The notes: a model not told the origin generated them from the sequence alone. 15,782 nt of DNA from an uncultured Micrococcales bacterium (GCA_903915555.1 CAIWTL010000635.1:1-15782); one strand, 5' to 3'. Counted from the stretch's first letter, positions 1 to 7,233 are shown. Numbers and translations: made by a program.

Positions 1-1925
1 GATTCTCCACCGCGGAGGACTCGAACGCGTTCTACCGGCGCAACCTCGCCGCCGGTCAGAAGGGCCTGTCCGTCGCCTTCGATCTCGCCACCCACCGCGG
101 ATACGACAGCGACCACCCGCGGGTGACCGGTGACGTCGGCATGGCCGGTGTCGCGATCGACTCCATCCTCGACATGCAGCAGTTGTTCGACGGCATCCCG
201 CTGGACCGCATGAGCGTGTCGATGACCATGAACGGTGCGGTGCTCCCCATCATGGCGCTGTTCATCGTGGCGGGTGAGGAGCAGGGGGTGCCGCCCGAGA
301 AACTGTCGGGGACCATCCAGAACGACATCCTCAAGGAGTTCATGGTCCGCAACACCTACATCTATCCTCCCGCGCCGAGCATGAAGATCATCTCTGACAT
401 CTTCGCGTACACGTCCGAGCGCATGCCCCGGTTCAACTCGATCTCGATCTCGGGCTACCACATGCAGGAGGCAGGTGCGACAGCCGACCTCGAGCTGGCC
501 TACACACTGGCCGACGGGGTCGAGTACATCCGCGCCGGCTTGGCCGCGGGTCTCGACATCGATGCGTTCGCCCCCCGGCTGTCGTTCTTCTGGGCGATCG
601 GGATGAACTTCTTCATGGAGGTGGCCAAGATGCGGGCCGCCCGCCTGCTGTGGGCTCGCCTGGTCAAGCAGTTCGATCCCACCAGCGACAAGTCGATGTC
701 CTTGCGCACCCACTGCCAGACGTCCGGCTGGTCGCTCACTGCTCAGGACGTCTACAACAACGTCATGCGCACGACCATCGAGGCGATGGCGGCGACGCAG
801 GGTCATACCCAGTCGCTGCACACCAACGCGCTCGACGAGGCTCTCGCGCTCCCCACGGACTTCTCCGCCCGGATCGCCCGGAACACGCAGCTGCTGCTCC
901 AGCAGGAGTCGGGCACCACACGTGTCATCGACCCGTGGGGGGGCTCCTATTTCGTCGAACGGCTCACCCACGACCTCGCCGTGCGGGCACTGCAGCACAT
1001 CGAGGAGGTCGAGGCGGCCGGCGGGATGGCGCGGGCGATCGACGAGGGCCTGCCGAAGATGCGTATCGAGGAGGCGGCCGCTCGTACCCAGGCCAGGATC
1101 GACTCGGGTCAGCAGGCGCTCATCGGGGTCAACCGGTACCGACCGCTGGACGATCCGCCCGTCGAGGTGCTCAAGGTGGACAACACCGCCGTGCGCGCAT
1201 CGCAGATCGAGAAGCTCGAACGACTACGTGCCGAGCGGGACCCCGCCGCCGTCGAGACGGCGCTGGCGGCCCTGACGACCGCGGCGCAGGCCATCGAGGA
1301 CGGCGACCAGCGGACCGGACTCGACCAGAACCTGCTCGCACTTGCGGTGGACGCCGCACGGGCGCGCGCCACCGTGGGTGAGATATCCGAGGCGGTGGAG
1401 AAGGTGTTCGGGCGCCACAAGGCCACGATCCGGACGATCTCCGGGGTGTATTCGCAGGAGGCGGGCGACGTGTCGAACATCGACGAGGCCAGAGCCGCGG
1501 CCGACGGATTCGCGGCACGACACGGTCGCCGCCCGCGGATCCTCGTCGCCAAGGTCGGGCAGGACGGACACGACCGGGGGCAGAAAGTGATCGCGACGGC
1601 TTTCGCCGATCTCGGCTTCGACGTCGACGTCGGCCCGCTGTTCGCGACACCTGACGAGGTCGCCCGTCAGGCGATCGAGGCTGACGTCCACGTGGTCGGG
1701 GTCTCGTCCCTGGCGGCCGGTCACCTGACCCTGGTGCCCGCGCTGCGGCAGGCTCTCGACGCACAGGGCCGCGAGGACATCCTGGTCGTGGTGGGCGGGG
1801 TCATCCCGCCGGACGATTTCGACGCCCTGCGGGACGCCGGAGCGGCGGCCATCTTCCCCCCGGGGACCGTCATCGCGGACGCGGCGGTCGAACTGCTGGC
1901 CGACATCGACCGGCAGGTCGCCTGA
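1..1925 (+). CDS. mutB: methylmalonyl-CoA mutase large (catalytic) subunit, 5'-truncated
   Basis: Adenosylcobalamin-dependent enzyme that isomerises (R)-methylmalonyl-CoA to succinyl-CoA in the cytoplasm. The reading frame is open from base 3 and begins in the conserved barrel segment STAEDSNAFYRRNLAAGQKG, so about 90 N-terminal residues of a family norm near 720-730 lie outside the window; 640 residues are visible. The barrel part keeps RTHCQTSGWS, whose Arg is the carboxylate-binding residue typical of methylmalonyl-CoA mutase rather than isobutyryl-CoA mutase (family knowledge); the partner Tyr would lie just upstream of base 1. The C-terminal cobalamin domain has the base-off DxHxxG motif (GQDGHDRG, His codon 1569-1571), then GVSSLAAGH and VVGG. 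The internal ATG at 123 is not the start, because good homology continues upstream of it. The stop is immediately followed by the meaB start, which implies one transcript. A small subunit gene probably precedes it, unseen. Confidence 0.97.
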   Translation, partial: FSTAEDSNAFYRRNLAAGQKGLSVAFDLATHRGYDSDHPRVTGDVGMAGVAIDSILDMQQLFDGIPLDRMSVSMTMNGAVLPIMALFIVAGEEQGVPPEKLSGTIQNDILKEFMVRNTYIYPPAPSMKIISDIFAYTSERMPRFNSISISGYHMQEAGATADLELAYTLADGVEYIRAGLAAGLDIDAFAPRLSFFWAIGMNFFMEVAKMRAARLLWARLVKQFDPTSDKSMSLRTHCQTSGWSLTAQDVYNNVMRTTIEAMAATQGHTQSLHTNALDEALALPTDFSARIARNTQLLLQQESGTTRVIDPWGGSYFVERLTHDLAVRALQHIEEVEAAGGMARAIDEGLPKMRIEEAAARTQARIDSGQQALIGVNRYRPLDDPPVEVLKVDNTAVRASQIEKLERLRAERDPAAVETALAALTTAAQAIEDGDQRTGLDQNLLALAVDAARARATVGEISEAVEKVFGRHKATIRTISGVYSQEAGDVSNIDEARAAADGFAARHGRRPRILVAKVGQDGHDRGQKVIATAFADLGFDVDVGPLFATPDEVARQAIEADVHVVGVSSLAAGHLTLVPALRQALDAQGREDILVVVGGVIPPDDFDALRDAGAAAIFPPGTVIADAAVELLADIDRQVA

Positions 1926-2921
1926 GTGGCACTCACCGCCGACGCCGAATCGCTGGCAGCAGGGGTCCGCGACGGGAACCGCGCGATGATCGCGAGGGCG
2001 ATCACCCTCGTGGAGTCGACGCGTGCCGACCACCGTCTCATCGCGGCCGACCTCCTGCGTGCGCTGCAGGGCGGGGCCGGTCGCGGCCCCGCGACGAGGC
2101 TGGGGATCACGGGGGTTCCCGGGGTGGGGAAGTCCACCTTCATCGACGCGTTCGGCTCCATGCTGACCGCGCAGGGTCATCGTGTGGCAGTGCTGGCGGT
2201 GGATCCCTCCAGCACCCGGACCCGCGGCAGCGTCCTCGGGGACAAGACGCGGATGGAGCGCCTCGCCAACGACGACGCGTCCTTCATCCGGCCCTCACCC
2301 AGCGCGGGCACCCTCGGCGGGGTCGCACGGGCCACTCGTGAGGCCATGATCGTGTTGGAGTCGGCCGGCTACGACATCGTGATCGTCGAGACGGTGGGGG
2401 TGGGCCAGTCGGAGGTCGCTGTCTCCGAGATGGTCGACACCTTCCTGCTGCTGGCCCTCGCCCGCACGGGAGACCAACTGCAGGGGATCAAGAAGGGCAT
2501 CCTCGAGTTGGCCGATGTCATCGCCGTCAACAAGGCCGACGGTGACCATCGGGTGGAGGCGCGGCAGGCCGCACGCGAACTGTCGGGTGCCCTGCACCTG
2601 GTCGCCGGCACCGATGCGCACGCATGGAAGGTCCCCGTCCTCACCTGCTCCGCGCTGACCGGGGACGGCATCGAGGATGTGTGGCGGGCGGTGCAGGATC
2701 ACCGTGACTGGTTGGTCGACACGGGCCGGTTGGACGCACTCCGGGCCGAGCAGCGAGTCGCGTGGATGTGGGACACGCTGCAGGACCGGTTGATGGGAAG
2801 GGTGCGGGAAGCTCGCGAGGTGGCCGCCCGACTCGACGAGATCAGCGCTGCCGTGGCGGCCGGAGGGCTCACTCCCGCCGAGGGGGCGGACCGTCTGATG
2901 GGCCTCGCCGGCCTCGGGTGA
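1926..2921 (+). CDS. meaB: methylmalonyl-CoA mutase-associated G-protein chaperone MeaB
   Basis: P-loop GTPase of the MeaB/ArgK family (331 aa, usual length 320-340) that gates cofactor loading and protects methylmalonyl-CoA mutase from inactivation. Visible motifs: Walker A GVPGVGKS at residues 63-70, the Walker-B/switch stretch ETVGVGQSE at 155-163, NKAD guanine specificity at 202-205, and a C-terminal helical part (WDTLQDRL region) used for dimerisation in the family. The GTG start directly abuts the mutase stop (TGA 1923-1925, GTG 1926). It is preferred over the internal ATG at 1986 because the N-terminal helix before that ATG fits the family. Placement directly after the mutase supports the chaperone role rather than the old arginine/ornithine transport kinase annotation. 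No oddities. Confidence 0.96.
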   Translation: MALTADAESLAAGVRDGNRAMIARAITLVESTRADHRLIAADLLRALQGGAGRGPATRLGITGVPGVGKSTFIDAFGSMLTAQGHRVAVLAVDPSSTRTRGSVLGDKTRMERLANDDASFIRPSPSAGTLGGVARATREAMIVLESAGYDIVIVETVGVGQSEVAVSEMVDTFLLLALARTGDQLQGIKKGILELADVIAVNKADGDHRVEARQAARELSGALHLVAGTDAHAWKVPVLTCSALTGDGIEDVWRAVQDHRDWLVDTGRLDALRAEQRVAWMWDTLQDRLMGRVREAREVAARLDEISAAVAAGGLTPAEGADRLMGLAGLG

Positions 2922-2941
2922 CGGCGGTGCCCCTCGGAACC

Positions 2942-2963
2942 CGGGGCTCTGGACTCAGCCCCG
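2942..2963 (+). terminator. possible hairpin terminator after meaB
   Basis: The 7-bp inverted repeat CGGGGCT / AGCCCCG (2942-2948 with 2957-2963, 8-base loop) lies just after meaB and overlaps the stop codon of the convergent channel gene. There is no T-tract, so this is a weak call; a bidirectional role between the convergent genes is possible. Confidence 0.35.
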
Positions 2964-4742
2964 CTTGGACAGCGCCCGCCAGACCAGGCTGTTGCCGACG
3001 CGTCGGCCGCTGGCCACGTACTCGAACGTCTGCGCCACGCTGAGGGTGTTGTCCAGCGCCCGACGGGCGTTCGACGTTCCCGCGATGAGGATCCGATCGC
3101 CCCGCCCCACCACTGCGTCGTCCGAGGGTGCCAGCAGTACCTCGTCACCGTGCTGGAGCAGAAGCACCACGCAGTCCAGCGTCTCGTTGCGGTCGTCCGG
3201 GTCACGCAACAGGTCGCCCAGTCGGCCCTCGCCGCTGTTCAGCCAGGCGGTCAGTGGCACGTTGTCCAACCCGTCGATGACGGGTTCCCACAGGTCCGGG
3301 CGGTACTCGCCACAGGAGTGCTCCAGTCGGGACAGCAGGTGTCTCGCCCAGTGGTCGTCCTTCCTCCGAGCCCCCTCGACGAACCGCCAGAGCAGGGGGT
3401 CGCCGATGCGGGCGGTCACCTCGTGCGCGATGAGGTGGGTGGGCACCAGGACGGCGTCGATGTGCAGGGACTCGAACAGGGGAGCGTTGTTCGGCTGGTT
3501 CTGCCTGGCCACGAGGAAGAGGTCGGGATTCGCCCGCCTGGCCGCGACGATGAGGGAGAGGTTGGTGGTGTCGTTGTCGGTGGCCGCGGCGAACGCCACG
3601 GCACTGCTGACGTCGGCCTGTTCGAGGACGCGGGGGTCGGTCGCATCTCCCGGGATGTGTCGAACACCCTCGGGGAGATCGGCCGCAGAGCCGACGATCG
3701 TCACATCGAGTCCGTGCCGCAGCAGGTCCGCCGTGAGTCGTTCCCCGAAACGGCCGTAACCGCAGACAACCCACTGGCCGCGGGCAGGGACCAGCGGTCG
3801 CGGTTCGAGGTGACGACCGCGCGCCGAGGTGAGCCACTCGATGAGACGCGCGGTGTCCGGGGCTGTCACGTCCAGGAGCAGTTCGTCACCGAAGAGATCG
3901 AAGGGATCGATGATCTCCGGGGTCCCGAAGTCGTCCATGCGTTCGGCGATGGAGCGTGACGTCGTCCGGGCGACGACGGGGAGGTCCGGACGTAGCAGCG
4001 CGGCTGTCATGACGACGGCGAGGTTGGCCTCGTCGTCGTCGGTGAGGGCGATCACCCCGCAGCAATAGGGGCTCATCAGCCCGGCATCGATGAGTTCCTC
4101 GGGGTTGCGACCGTCCCCGACGTGCCCCGGCACGTTGTTGTGGAAGGCTGCCAGCTCCAGGGCGTCGATGCGGTCGGTCTTCGTGTCGATCACCACGAGG
4201 CGCTTGTCCATGTCGTCCAGTGAGCGGGCCAGCAGTTCCCCGGCCTGGCCGAACCCGACGAGCAGGTGGAACGACTGTCGCATGTGGGAGACGACACGGG
4301 AGAACCGCTGGGCGCTCAACGCGGTCTTGAACCCCTTGTCGCCCAACAGCGCGAACACCGTACCGATCGCGTACGCCCAGGCGATCACCGTGAGGTAGAT
4401 GCACAGGGTGACCCAGAGGCGCTGAGCGGTCGAGAACGGATACGGGATCTCGCCGTATCCGATCGTGGACGCCGTGTAGCTCATGAAGTAGAAGGCGTCG
4501 AAGACGTCCATGCGCCAGGGCTCGCCGTCCGGCGTGCGGCCCGGGATGAAGGTGAGCCCGAGAACGCTGACCGCGAAGGTGCTGATGAGAACCAGCAGGG
4601 GCGCCCGCATGCGACGCAGAACCAGGAAGATGGGCGTGGAGTTGGCCGTCGTGTCCTTCGCCTCGGTGACCTCCGCGCCCGCCCAACGGATGCTGACGCG
4701 CGACGGTGACCCGGAATCGGGGGAATGCTGTGGCGCGGACAT
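2955..4742 (-). CDS. two-TM potassium-channel-like protein with tandem RCK (TrkA-N) domains
   Basis: A 595-residue membrane protein. A hydrophilic N-terminus (1-45) is followed by TM1 (about 47-66), a pore helix and selectivity-filter-like TIGYGE at 93-98, and TM2 (about 107-133). Two Rossmann-type RCK domains follow, each with a GxGxxG nucleotide motif: GFGQAG 163-168 and GYGRFG 328-333. A TrkA-C-like segment (CVVLLLQHGDEVLLAPSDD and following) sits near the C-terminus. Family knowledge: this layout belongs to ligand-gated K+ channels in which RCK domains bind nucleotides or ions and open the pore. The filter has Glu where TVGYGD-type channels have Asp. Translation probably depends on the upstream DUF6394-like gene: only one base separates that stop from this ATG and there is no Shine-Dalgarno sequence. 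Identification as a channel is strong; ion selectivity and ligand are inference. Carrying two RCK domains in one chain resembles GsuK/BK-type channels. Confidence 0.9.
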   Translation of the reverse strand: MSAPQHSPDSGSPSRVSIRWAGAEVTEAKDTTANSTPIFLVLRRMRAPLLVLISTFAVSVLGLTFIPGRTPDGEPWRMDVFDAFYFMSYTASTIGYGEIPYPFSTAQRLWVTLCIYLTVIAWAYAIGTVFALLGDKGFKTALSAQRFSRVVSHMRQSFHLLVGFGQAGELLARSLDDMDKRLVVIDTKTDRIDALELAAFHNNVPGHVGDGRNPEELIDAGLMSPYCCGVIALTDDDEANLAVVMTAALLRPDLPVVARTTSRSIAERMDDFGTPEIIDPFDLFGDELLLDVTAPDTARLIEWLTSARGRHLEPRPLVPARGQWVVCGYGRFGERLTADLLRHGLDVTIVGSAADLPEGVRHIPGDATDPRVLEQADVSSAVAFAAATDNDTTNLSLIVAARRANPDLFLVARQNQPNNAPLFESLHIDAVLVPTHLIAHEVTARIGDPLLWRFVEGARRKDDHWARHLLSRLEHSCGEYRPDLWEPVIDGLDNVPLTAWLNSGEGRLGDLLRDPDDRNETLDCVVLLLQHGDEVLLAPSDDAVVGRGDRILIAGTSNARRALDNTLSVAQTFEYVASGRRVGNSLVWRALSKRG

Positions 4743-4743
4743 C

Positions 4744-5130
4744 TCAGTTGCGGCGGAAGGACGCGGTCTCGATCACCAGCAGGACGACGGAGACGACGTT
4801 GGCGAACAGCGCACCGCCCGAGAGCGAGACGACGCTCGACATCTGCTCCCCGGTGATGGCGCCGTCCGTCACATTGTCGAAGTACGCCCACACCGCGGCG
4901 GCGATCACCAACTGGAGGCTCGCAACGAGACTCGTCGCGAGGTGGATCGCCCCCATCTGGGTCCGGTCCCCGAACTTCAGGATCACCACGATCAGGTTGA
5001 CGACCACGGCGGCCATCAACTCGTACACGTTGTGGAGTTCCGGCCGATCGATGTCGCCGAGGAAGAAGCCGAAGTTCAGGGTCGCCGCCAGGAGAACGAA
5101 GAATCCGAAGACGACTTTCTCGAGGTTCAC
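4744..5130 (-). CDS. DUF6394-like four-helix membrane protein
   Basis: A 128-residue integral membrane protein with four predicted helices at about 6-25, 38-53, 62-84 and 100-122. Polar loops include GDIDRPELHNVYE after helix 1 and KFGDRTQ after helix 2. I match it from memory to the DUF6394 family; the biochemical function is unknown to me. The start is GTG at 5130, supported by a Shine-Dalgarno sequence AAAGGTGG at 5144-5137 with a 6-base spacer. It is the first gene of a two-gene operon with the RCK channel (stop and next start separated by one base), so a role as an auxiliary subunit or functional partner of the channel is the obvious inference. Conserved acidic and aromatic loop residues could face a pore or bind a cation, but that is speculation. 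Confidence 0.85.
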   Translation of the reverse strand: MNLEKVVFGFFVLLAATLNFGFFLGDIDRPELHNVYELMAAVVVNLIVVILKFGDRTQMGAIHLATSLVASLQLVIAAAVWAYFDNVTDGAITGEQMSSVVSLSGGALFANVVSVVLLVIETASFRRN

Positions 5131-5136
5131 GGCTCA

Positions 5137-5166
5137 CCACCTTTCCGAGCGTCGACTCGGAGCGTA
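5137..5166 (-). promoter_or_regulatory. possible -10 and Shine-Dalgarno for the DUF6394/channel operon
   Basis: Read on the minus strand, TACGCT (5166-5161, TANNNT type) lies upstream of the Shine-Dalgarno AAAGGTGG (5144-5137) of the GTG start at 5130. This would give a leader of roughly 25 bases. I see no good -35, so the -10 is tentative while the ribosome site is convincing. Confidence 0.4.
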
Positions 5167-5231
5167 TCCATGTGACGGCTCCCGTGGGCGCGAATCCCCC
5201 GTTGCACCGCACCCCGACCGTTCCCAGCGGG

Positions 5232-5243
5232 CATAGTGGTCGC
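5232..5243 (+). promoter_or_regulatory. possible leaderless -10 of the lipoprotein gene
   Basis: CATAGT (5232-5237) stands 6 bases before the GTG start at 5244, and no Shine-Dalgarno sequence is present. The spacing fits transcription starting at the start codon. No convincing -35 is visible. Confidence 0.35.
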
Positions 5244-5657
5244 GTGACGCGTCTGTTGGCGGCCGGACTTGCCGCATTGCTCCTGTGCGGCTGCACCCAG
5301 GTGGGGGGCGATGCCCCCTCACCGACCACCGCCGCCGAGATCGGCGGGGAGTGGAAGGGCGACCTCGACGACAGCACGGGCAAGGGCTACTCGGTGACCG
5401 TGACCATCGGTTCCCTCGTCGAGGGGCAGGATTCGGCCCAGGCGCAGTACCGGGGGGTCGGTGGACCGGGGTCCTGCGATGCGACCTGGGTGTACGACGG
5501 CATGAAGGACAGCAGTTGGCGGTTCACCGAACAGTCGGACGGGGACTGTCACGGCGCCGGGACCGTCACCCTCACGCCCGGTCAGGATGACGTGCTCCAG
5601 TACCTGTGGAGCGAGAAGGGTGGCGACTCGGCCAACGGCTTCCTGGCACGACCCTGA
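5244..5657 (+). CDS. small secreted lipoprotein, beta-rich domain
   Basis: A 137-residue predicted lipoprotein. The N-terminus MTRLLAAGLAALLLCGC is a lipoprotein signal with the lipidated Cys at 17, followed by a short T/P-rich linker. The rest reads as one small beta domain with alternating hydrophobic strands, GGEWKGDL, YSVTVTIGS, CDATWVYDG, CHGAGTVTLTP and LQYLWSE, with two cysteines in GSCDATW and GDCHGAG that could form a disulfide. From memory this pattern resembles extracellular beta domains found in actinobacterial lipoproteins and after the transmembrane helix of some Ser/Thr kinases; I could not verify this. The GTG at 5244 is chosen over an upstream in-frame ATG at 5172, because only the later start puts a signal peptide at the N-terminus. 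It is divergent from the DUF6394/channel operon. Function unknown. Confidence 0.8.
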   Translation: MTRLLAAGLAALLLCGCTQVGGDAPSPTTAAEIGGEWKGDLDDSTGKGYSVTVTIGSLVEGQDSAQAQYRGVGGPGSCDATWVYDGMKDSSWRFTEQSDGDCHGAGTVTLTPGQDDVLQYLWSEKGGDSANGFLARP

Positions 5658-5666
5658 TCCGACGAC

Positions 5667-5697
5667 GTCACCGGGTGACATCCCACCGCGGTGTCAC
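5667..5697 (+). promoter_or_regulatory. GTGAC/GTCAC inverted-repeat cluster before the decarboxylase
   Basis: Three copies of one pentamer occur in 31 bases: GTCAC 5667-5671, GTGAC 5675-5679 and GTCAC 5693-5697. The second and third extend to the perfect inverted repeat GTGACA / TGTCAC (5675-5680, 5692-5697). The first two also form a small hairpin (GTCAC-CGG-GTGAC) that could end the lipoprotein transcript. The position over the presumed promoter suggests an operator, but this is inference. Confidence 0.35.
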
Positions 5698-5712
5698 GGG
5701 ATACTGGCGCGC
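5675..5712 (+). promoter_or_regulatory. putative promoter of the decarboxylase-lpdA operon
   Basis: A -35-like GTGACA (5675-5680) and -10-like GATACT (5700-5705) are separated by 19 bases. The -10 lies 7 bases before an ATG at 5713, the spacing expected of a leaderless transcript. The ATG at 5713 is not in frame with the decarboxylase but opens a 13-codon ORF. The 19-base spacer is longer than ideal. Confidence 0.4.
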
Positions 5713-5754
5713 ATGACCCCCGGTTCGGTTCCCCCACGTATGAGGCCCGTATGA
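5713..5754 (+). CDS. possible 13-codon leader ORF coupled to the decarboxylase
   Basis: ATG 5713 to TGA 5752-5754 encodes MTPGSVPPRMRPV. Its stop overlaps the decarboxylase ATG (5751) as ATGA, and a -10-like GATACT sits 7 bases before its own start. A leaderless short ORF ending in the next start codon would feed ribosomes onto the decarboxylase gene. The peptide is rich in Pro and ends MRPV; it matches nothing I know. The overlap could be chance, so confidence is modest. Confidence 0.35.
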   Translation: MTPGSVPPRMRPV

Positions 5755-7229
5755 CACTGCCCCCCCTGCCACCCGCCGGGGAGTCCCCCGGGACCATCCT
5801 GGACGCGCTGGCCGAGCTACGGTCCGAGGATCTGGACTACACCAGGGCCACCAGCTACCACTTCGAGTCCGGTGACGACGAGGTTCGGGAGGTCGCGATC
5901 GCGGCCGCTGCCACCGCGTGGGGCCGCAACGGCCTCGACCCCACGGCCTTCCCCAGTGTCGCCGCTGTCGAGAACGATCTTGTGGCGGCGGCGCTGGAAC
6001 TGCACGGTGACCTTCCCGGGGCGGTCGGAACCGTCACCAGCGGCGGCACCGAGTCGTGCATGCTGGCTGTCCTGCAGGCGCGGGAGGCCTACCGGGCCGA
6101 CGGCGGTGAGGGGCGCCCGCAGATGCTCCTGCCGGTGACCGCCCACCCCGCCTTCCGCAAAGGTGCATGGTTGTTCGACGTCGACGTCGTGGACATCGGG
6201 CTGGACGACCACTTCCGTGTCGACGAGCGGCAGATGATCGACTCGTTGTCCGACCGGACGGCCCTCGTGGTCGTGTCCGCCCCCAGCTATGCCCACGGGG
6301 TCATCGACCCGGTGGCATCCATCGCGGCTGCCGCGCAGGCGCGGGGTGTCCGCTGTCATCTCGACATGTGTATCGGAGGATGGGTGCTCCCCTTCATCCG
6401 GCAGGAGGAGGGGGAGCCGCCGATCGACCTGACGGTGCCGGGGGTCACCTCTGTGTCGATGGATCTGCACAAGTACGGTTACGCCCCCAAGGGGGCCTCG
6501 GTACTGCTGAACCGGACCGCCCACGACCGTGGACTGCAGTACTTCGCGGACGCGGCGTGGCCGGGCTACCCCCTGGTCAACAACACCCTCGCCTCGAGTC
6601 GTTCCGTCGCACCCGCTGCCTCCGCCTGGGCGGTGCTGCACCTCCTGGGACGGCAGGGGCTGCGGGAGGCGGCGCTGAAGGCCCGGCGCGGGGCACTGCG
6701 GATCGCGCACGAGGTCGAGCAGATGCCCGGCCTGCGCCTCGTCGCGCCCCCCGAGTCGACACTGGTGTGCATCGCCGACACCGGGGACCCGAACGGCCCC
6801 GACGTCCGCATCGTTGCGGATGAGGCCAAGGCCCTGGGGTGGTCCCTGCAGGTCCAGCCGCCCCGCGGCTCGAGTCCGGCGAACCTTCACATCACGGTGT
6901 CGGCCGGGATCGCCGACCGCGTCGACGAACTCCTGGCGGTACTGGCCGAGGCCACGGTCCGCGCGCGGGGTCGGGCCCGGGTGGATCCCGACCCCTCACT
7001 GGTCCAGGCCGCTGCGACGGTGGATGTCGAAGCGTTGGACGACGACACGACGGCGGCACTGCTCGCGATGGCGGGTCTGGGTGCTGGCGGGGGGGCGCTG
7101 CCGGAGCGGATGGCGGGAGTGAACGCACTGCTGGGGGCGCTGCCCGTGCCACTGGTCGAGAAACTGCTGAAGGCGGTGTTCTCGCAGGTGTTCACTGCCC
7201 CGGGCTCGTCCCCCGACGAGGCGCGATGA
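5751..7229 (+). CDS. PLP-dependent group II decarboxylase, sphingosine-1-phosphate-lyase-like
   Basis: A fold-type I PLP enzyme of 492 residues. The N-terminal part contains TSGGTESCMLAVLQAREAY, the phosphate-binding loop of PLP, and then HPAFRKGAWLFDV. SAPSYAHGVIDPV and HLDMCIGGW supply the ring-stacking and Asp positions. DLHKYGYAPKGAS carries the Schiff-base Lys (Lys241, codon 6471-6473), and this exact style of motif is that of sphingosine-1-phosphate lyase and its bacterial relatives rather than glutamate decarboxylase. The real substrate cannot be read from sequence: a long-chain-base phosphate is possible, but many actinobacterial homologues are simply called aspartate-aminotransferase-family proteins. 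After the fold ends there is a C-terminal extension of about 80 residues with the Gly-rich segment GLGAGGGALP and a hydrophobic helix (GVNALLGALPVPLVEKLLKA), perhaps for membrane association. ATG 5751 is preferred over the in-frame GTG at 5691, which falls inside the presumed promoter; TGAGG lies a few bases before it. Four bases separate its stop from lpdA. Confidence 0.88.
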   Translation: MTLPPLPPAGESPGTILDALAELRSEDLDYTRATSYHFESGDDEVREVAIAAAATAWGRNGLDPTAFPSVAAVENDLVAAALELHGDLPGAVGTVTSGGTESCMLAVLQAREAYRADGGEGRPQMLLPVTAHPAFRKGAWLFDVDVVDIGLDDHFRVDERQMIDSLSDRTALVVVSAPSYAHGVIDPVASIAAAAQARGVRCHLDMCIGGWVLPFIRQEEGEPPIDLTVPGVTSVSMDLHKYGYAPKGASVLLNRTAHDRGLQYFADAAWPGYPLVNNTLASSRSVAPAASAWAVLHLLGRQGLREAALKARRGALRIAHEVEQMPGLRLVAPPESTLVCIADTGDPNGPDVRIVADEAKALGWSLQVQPPRGSSPANLHITVSAGIADRVDELLAVLAEATVRARGRARVDPDPSLVQAAATVDVEALDDDTTAALLAMAGLGAGGGALPERMAGVNALLGALPVPLVEKLLKAVFSQVFTAPGSSPDEAR

Positions 7230-7233
7230 CGTC

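Noticed and set aside
1224..2180. Long minus-strand ORF opposite the mutase-meaB junction
   Set aside because: High-G+C shadow: composition is Arg/Gly/Asp rich without recognisable motifs, and the plus strand encodes two clear enzymes.
3150..3959. Plus-strand ORF opposite the channel gene
   Set aside because: Sits entirely inside the channel gene, whose frame carries both GxGxxG motifs and the filter.
5172..5243. Upstream ATG start for the lipoprotein
   Set aside because: Would bury the lipoprotein signal peptide 24 residues inside the protein.
5691..5750. Upstream in-frame GTG start for the decarboxylase
   Set aside because: It falls within the presumed promoter and adds residues with no similarity to the family.
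5872..7122. Other overlapping plus-strand ORFs within the decarboxylase
   Set aside because: Alternative-frame shadows of a conserved PLP enzyme, Arg/Pro rich.
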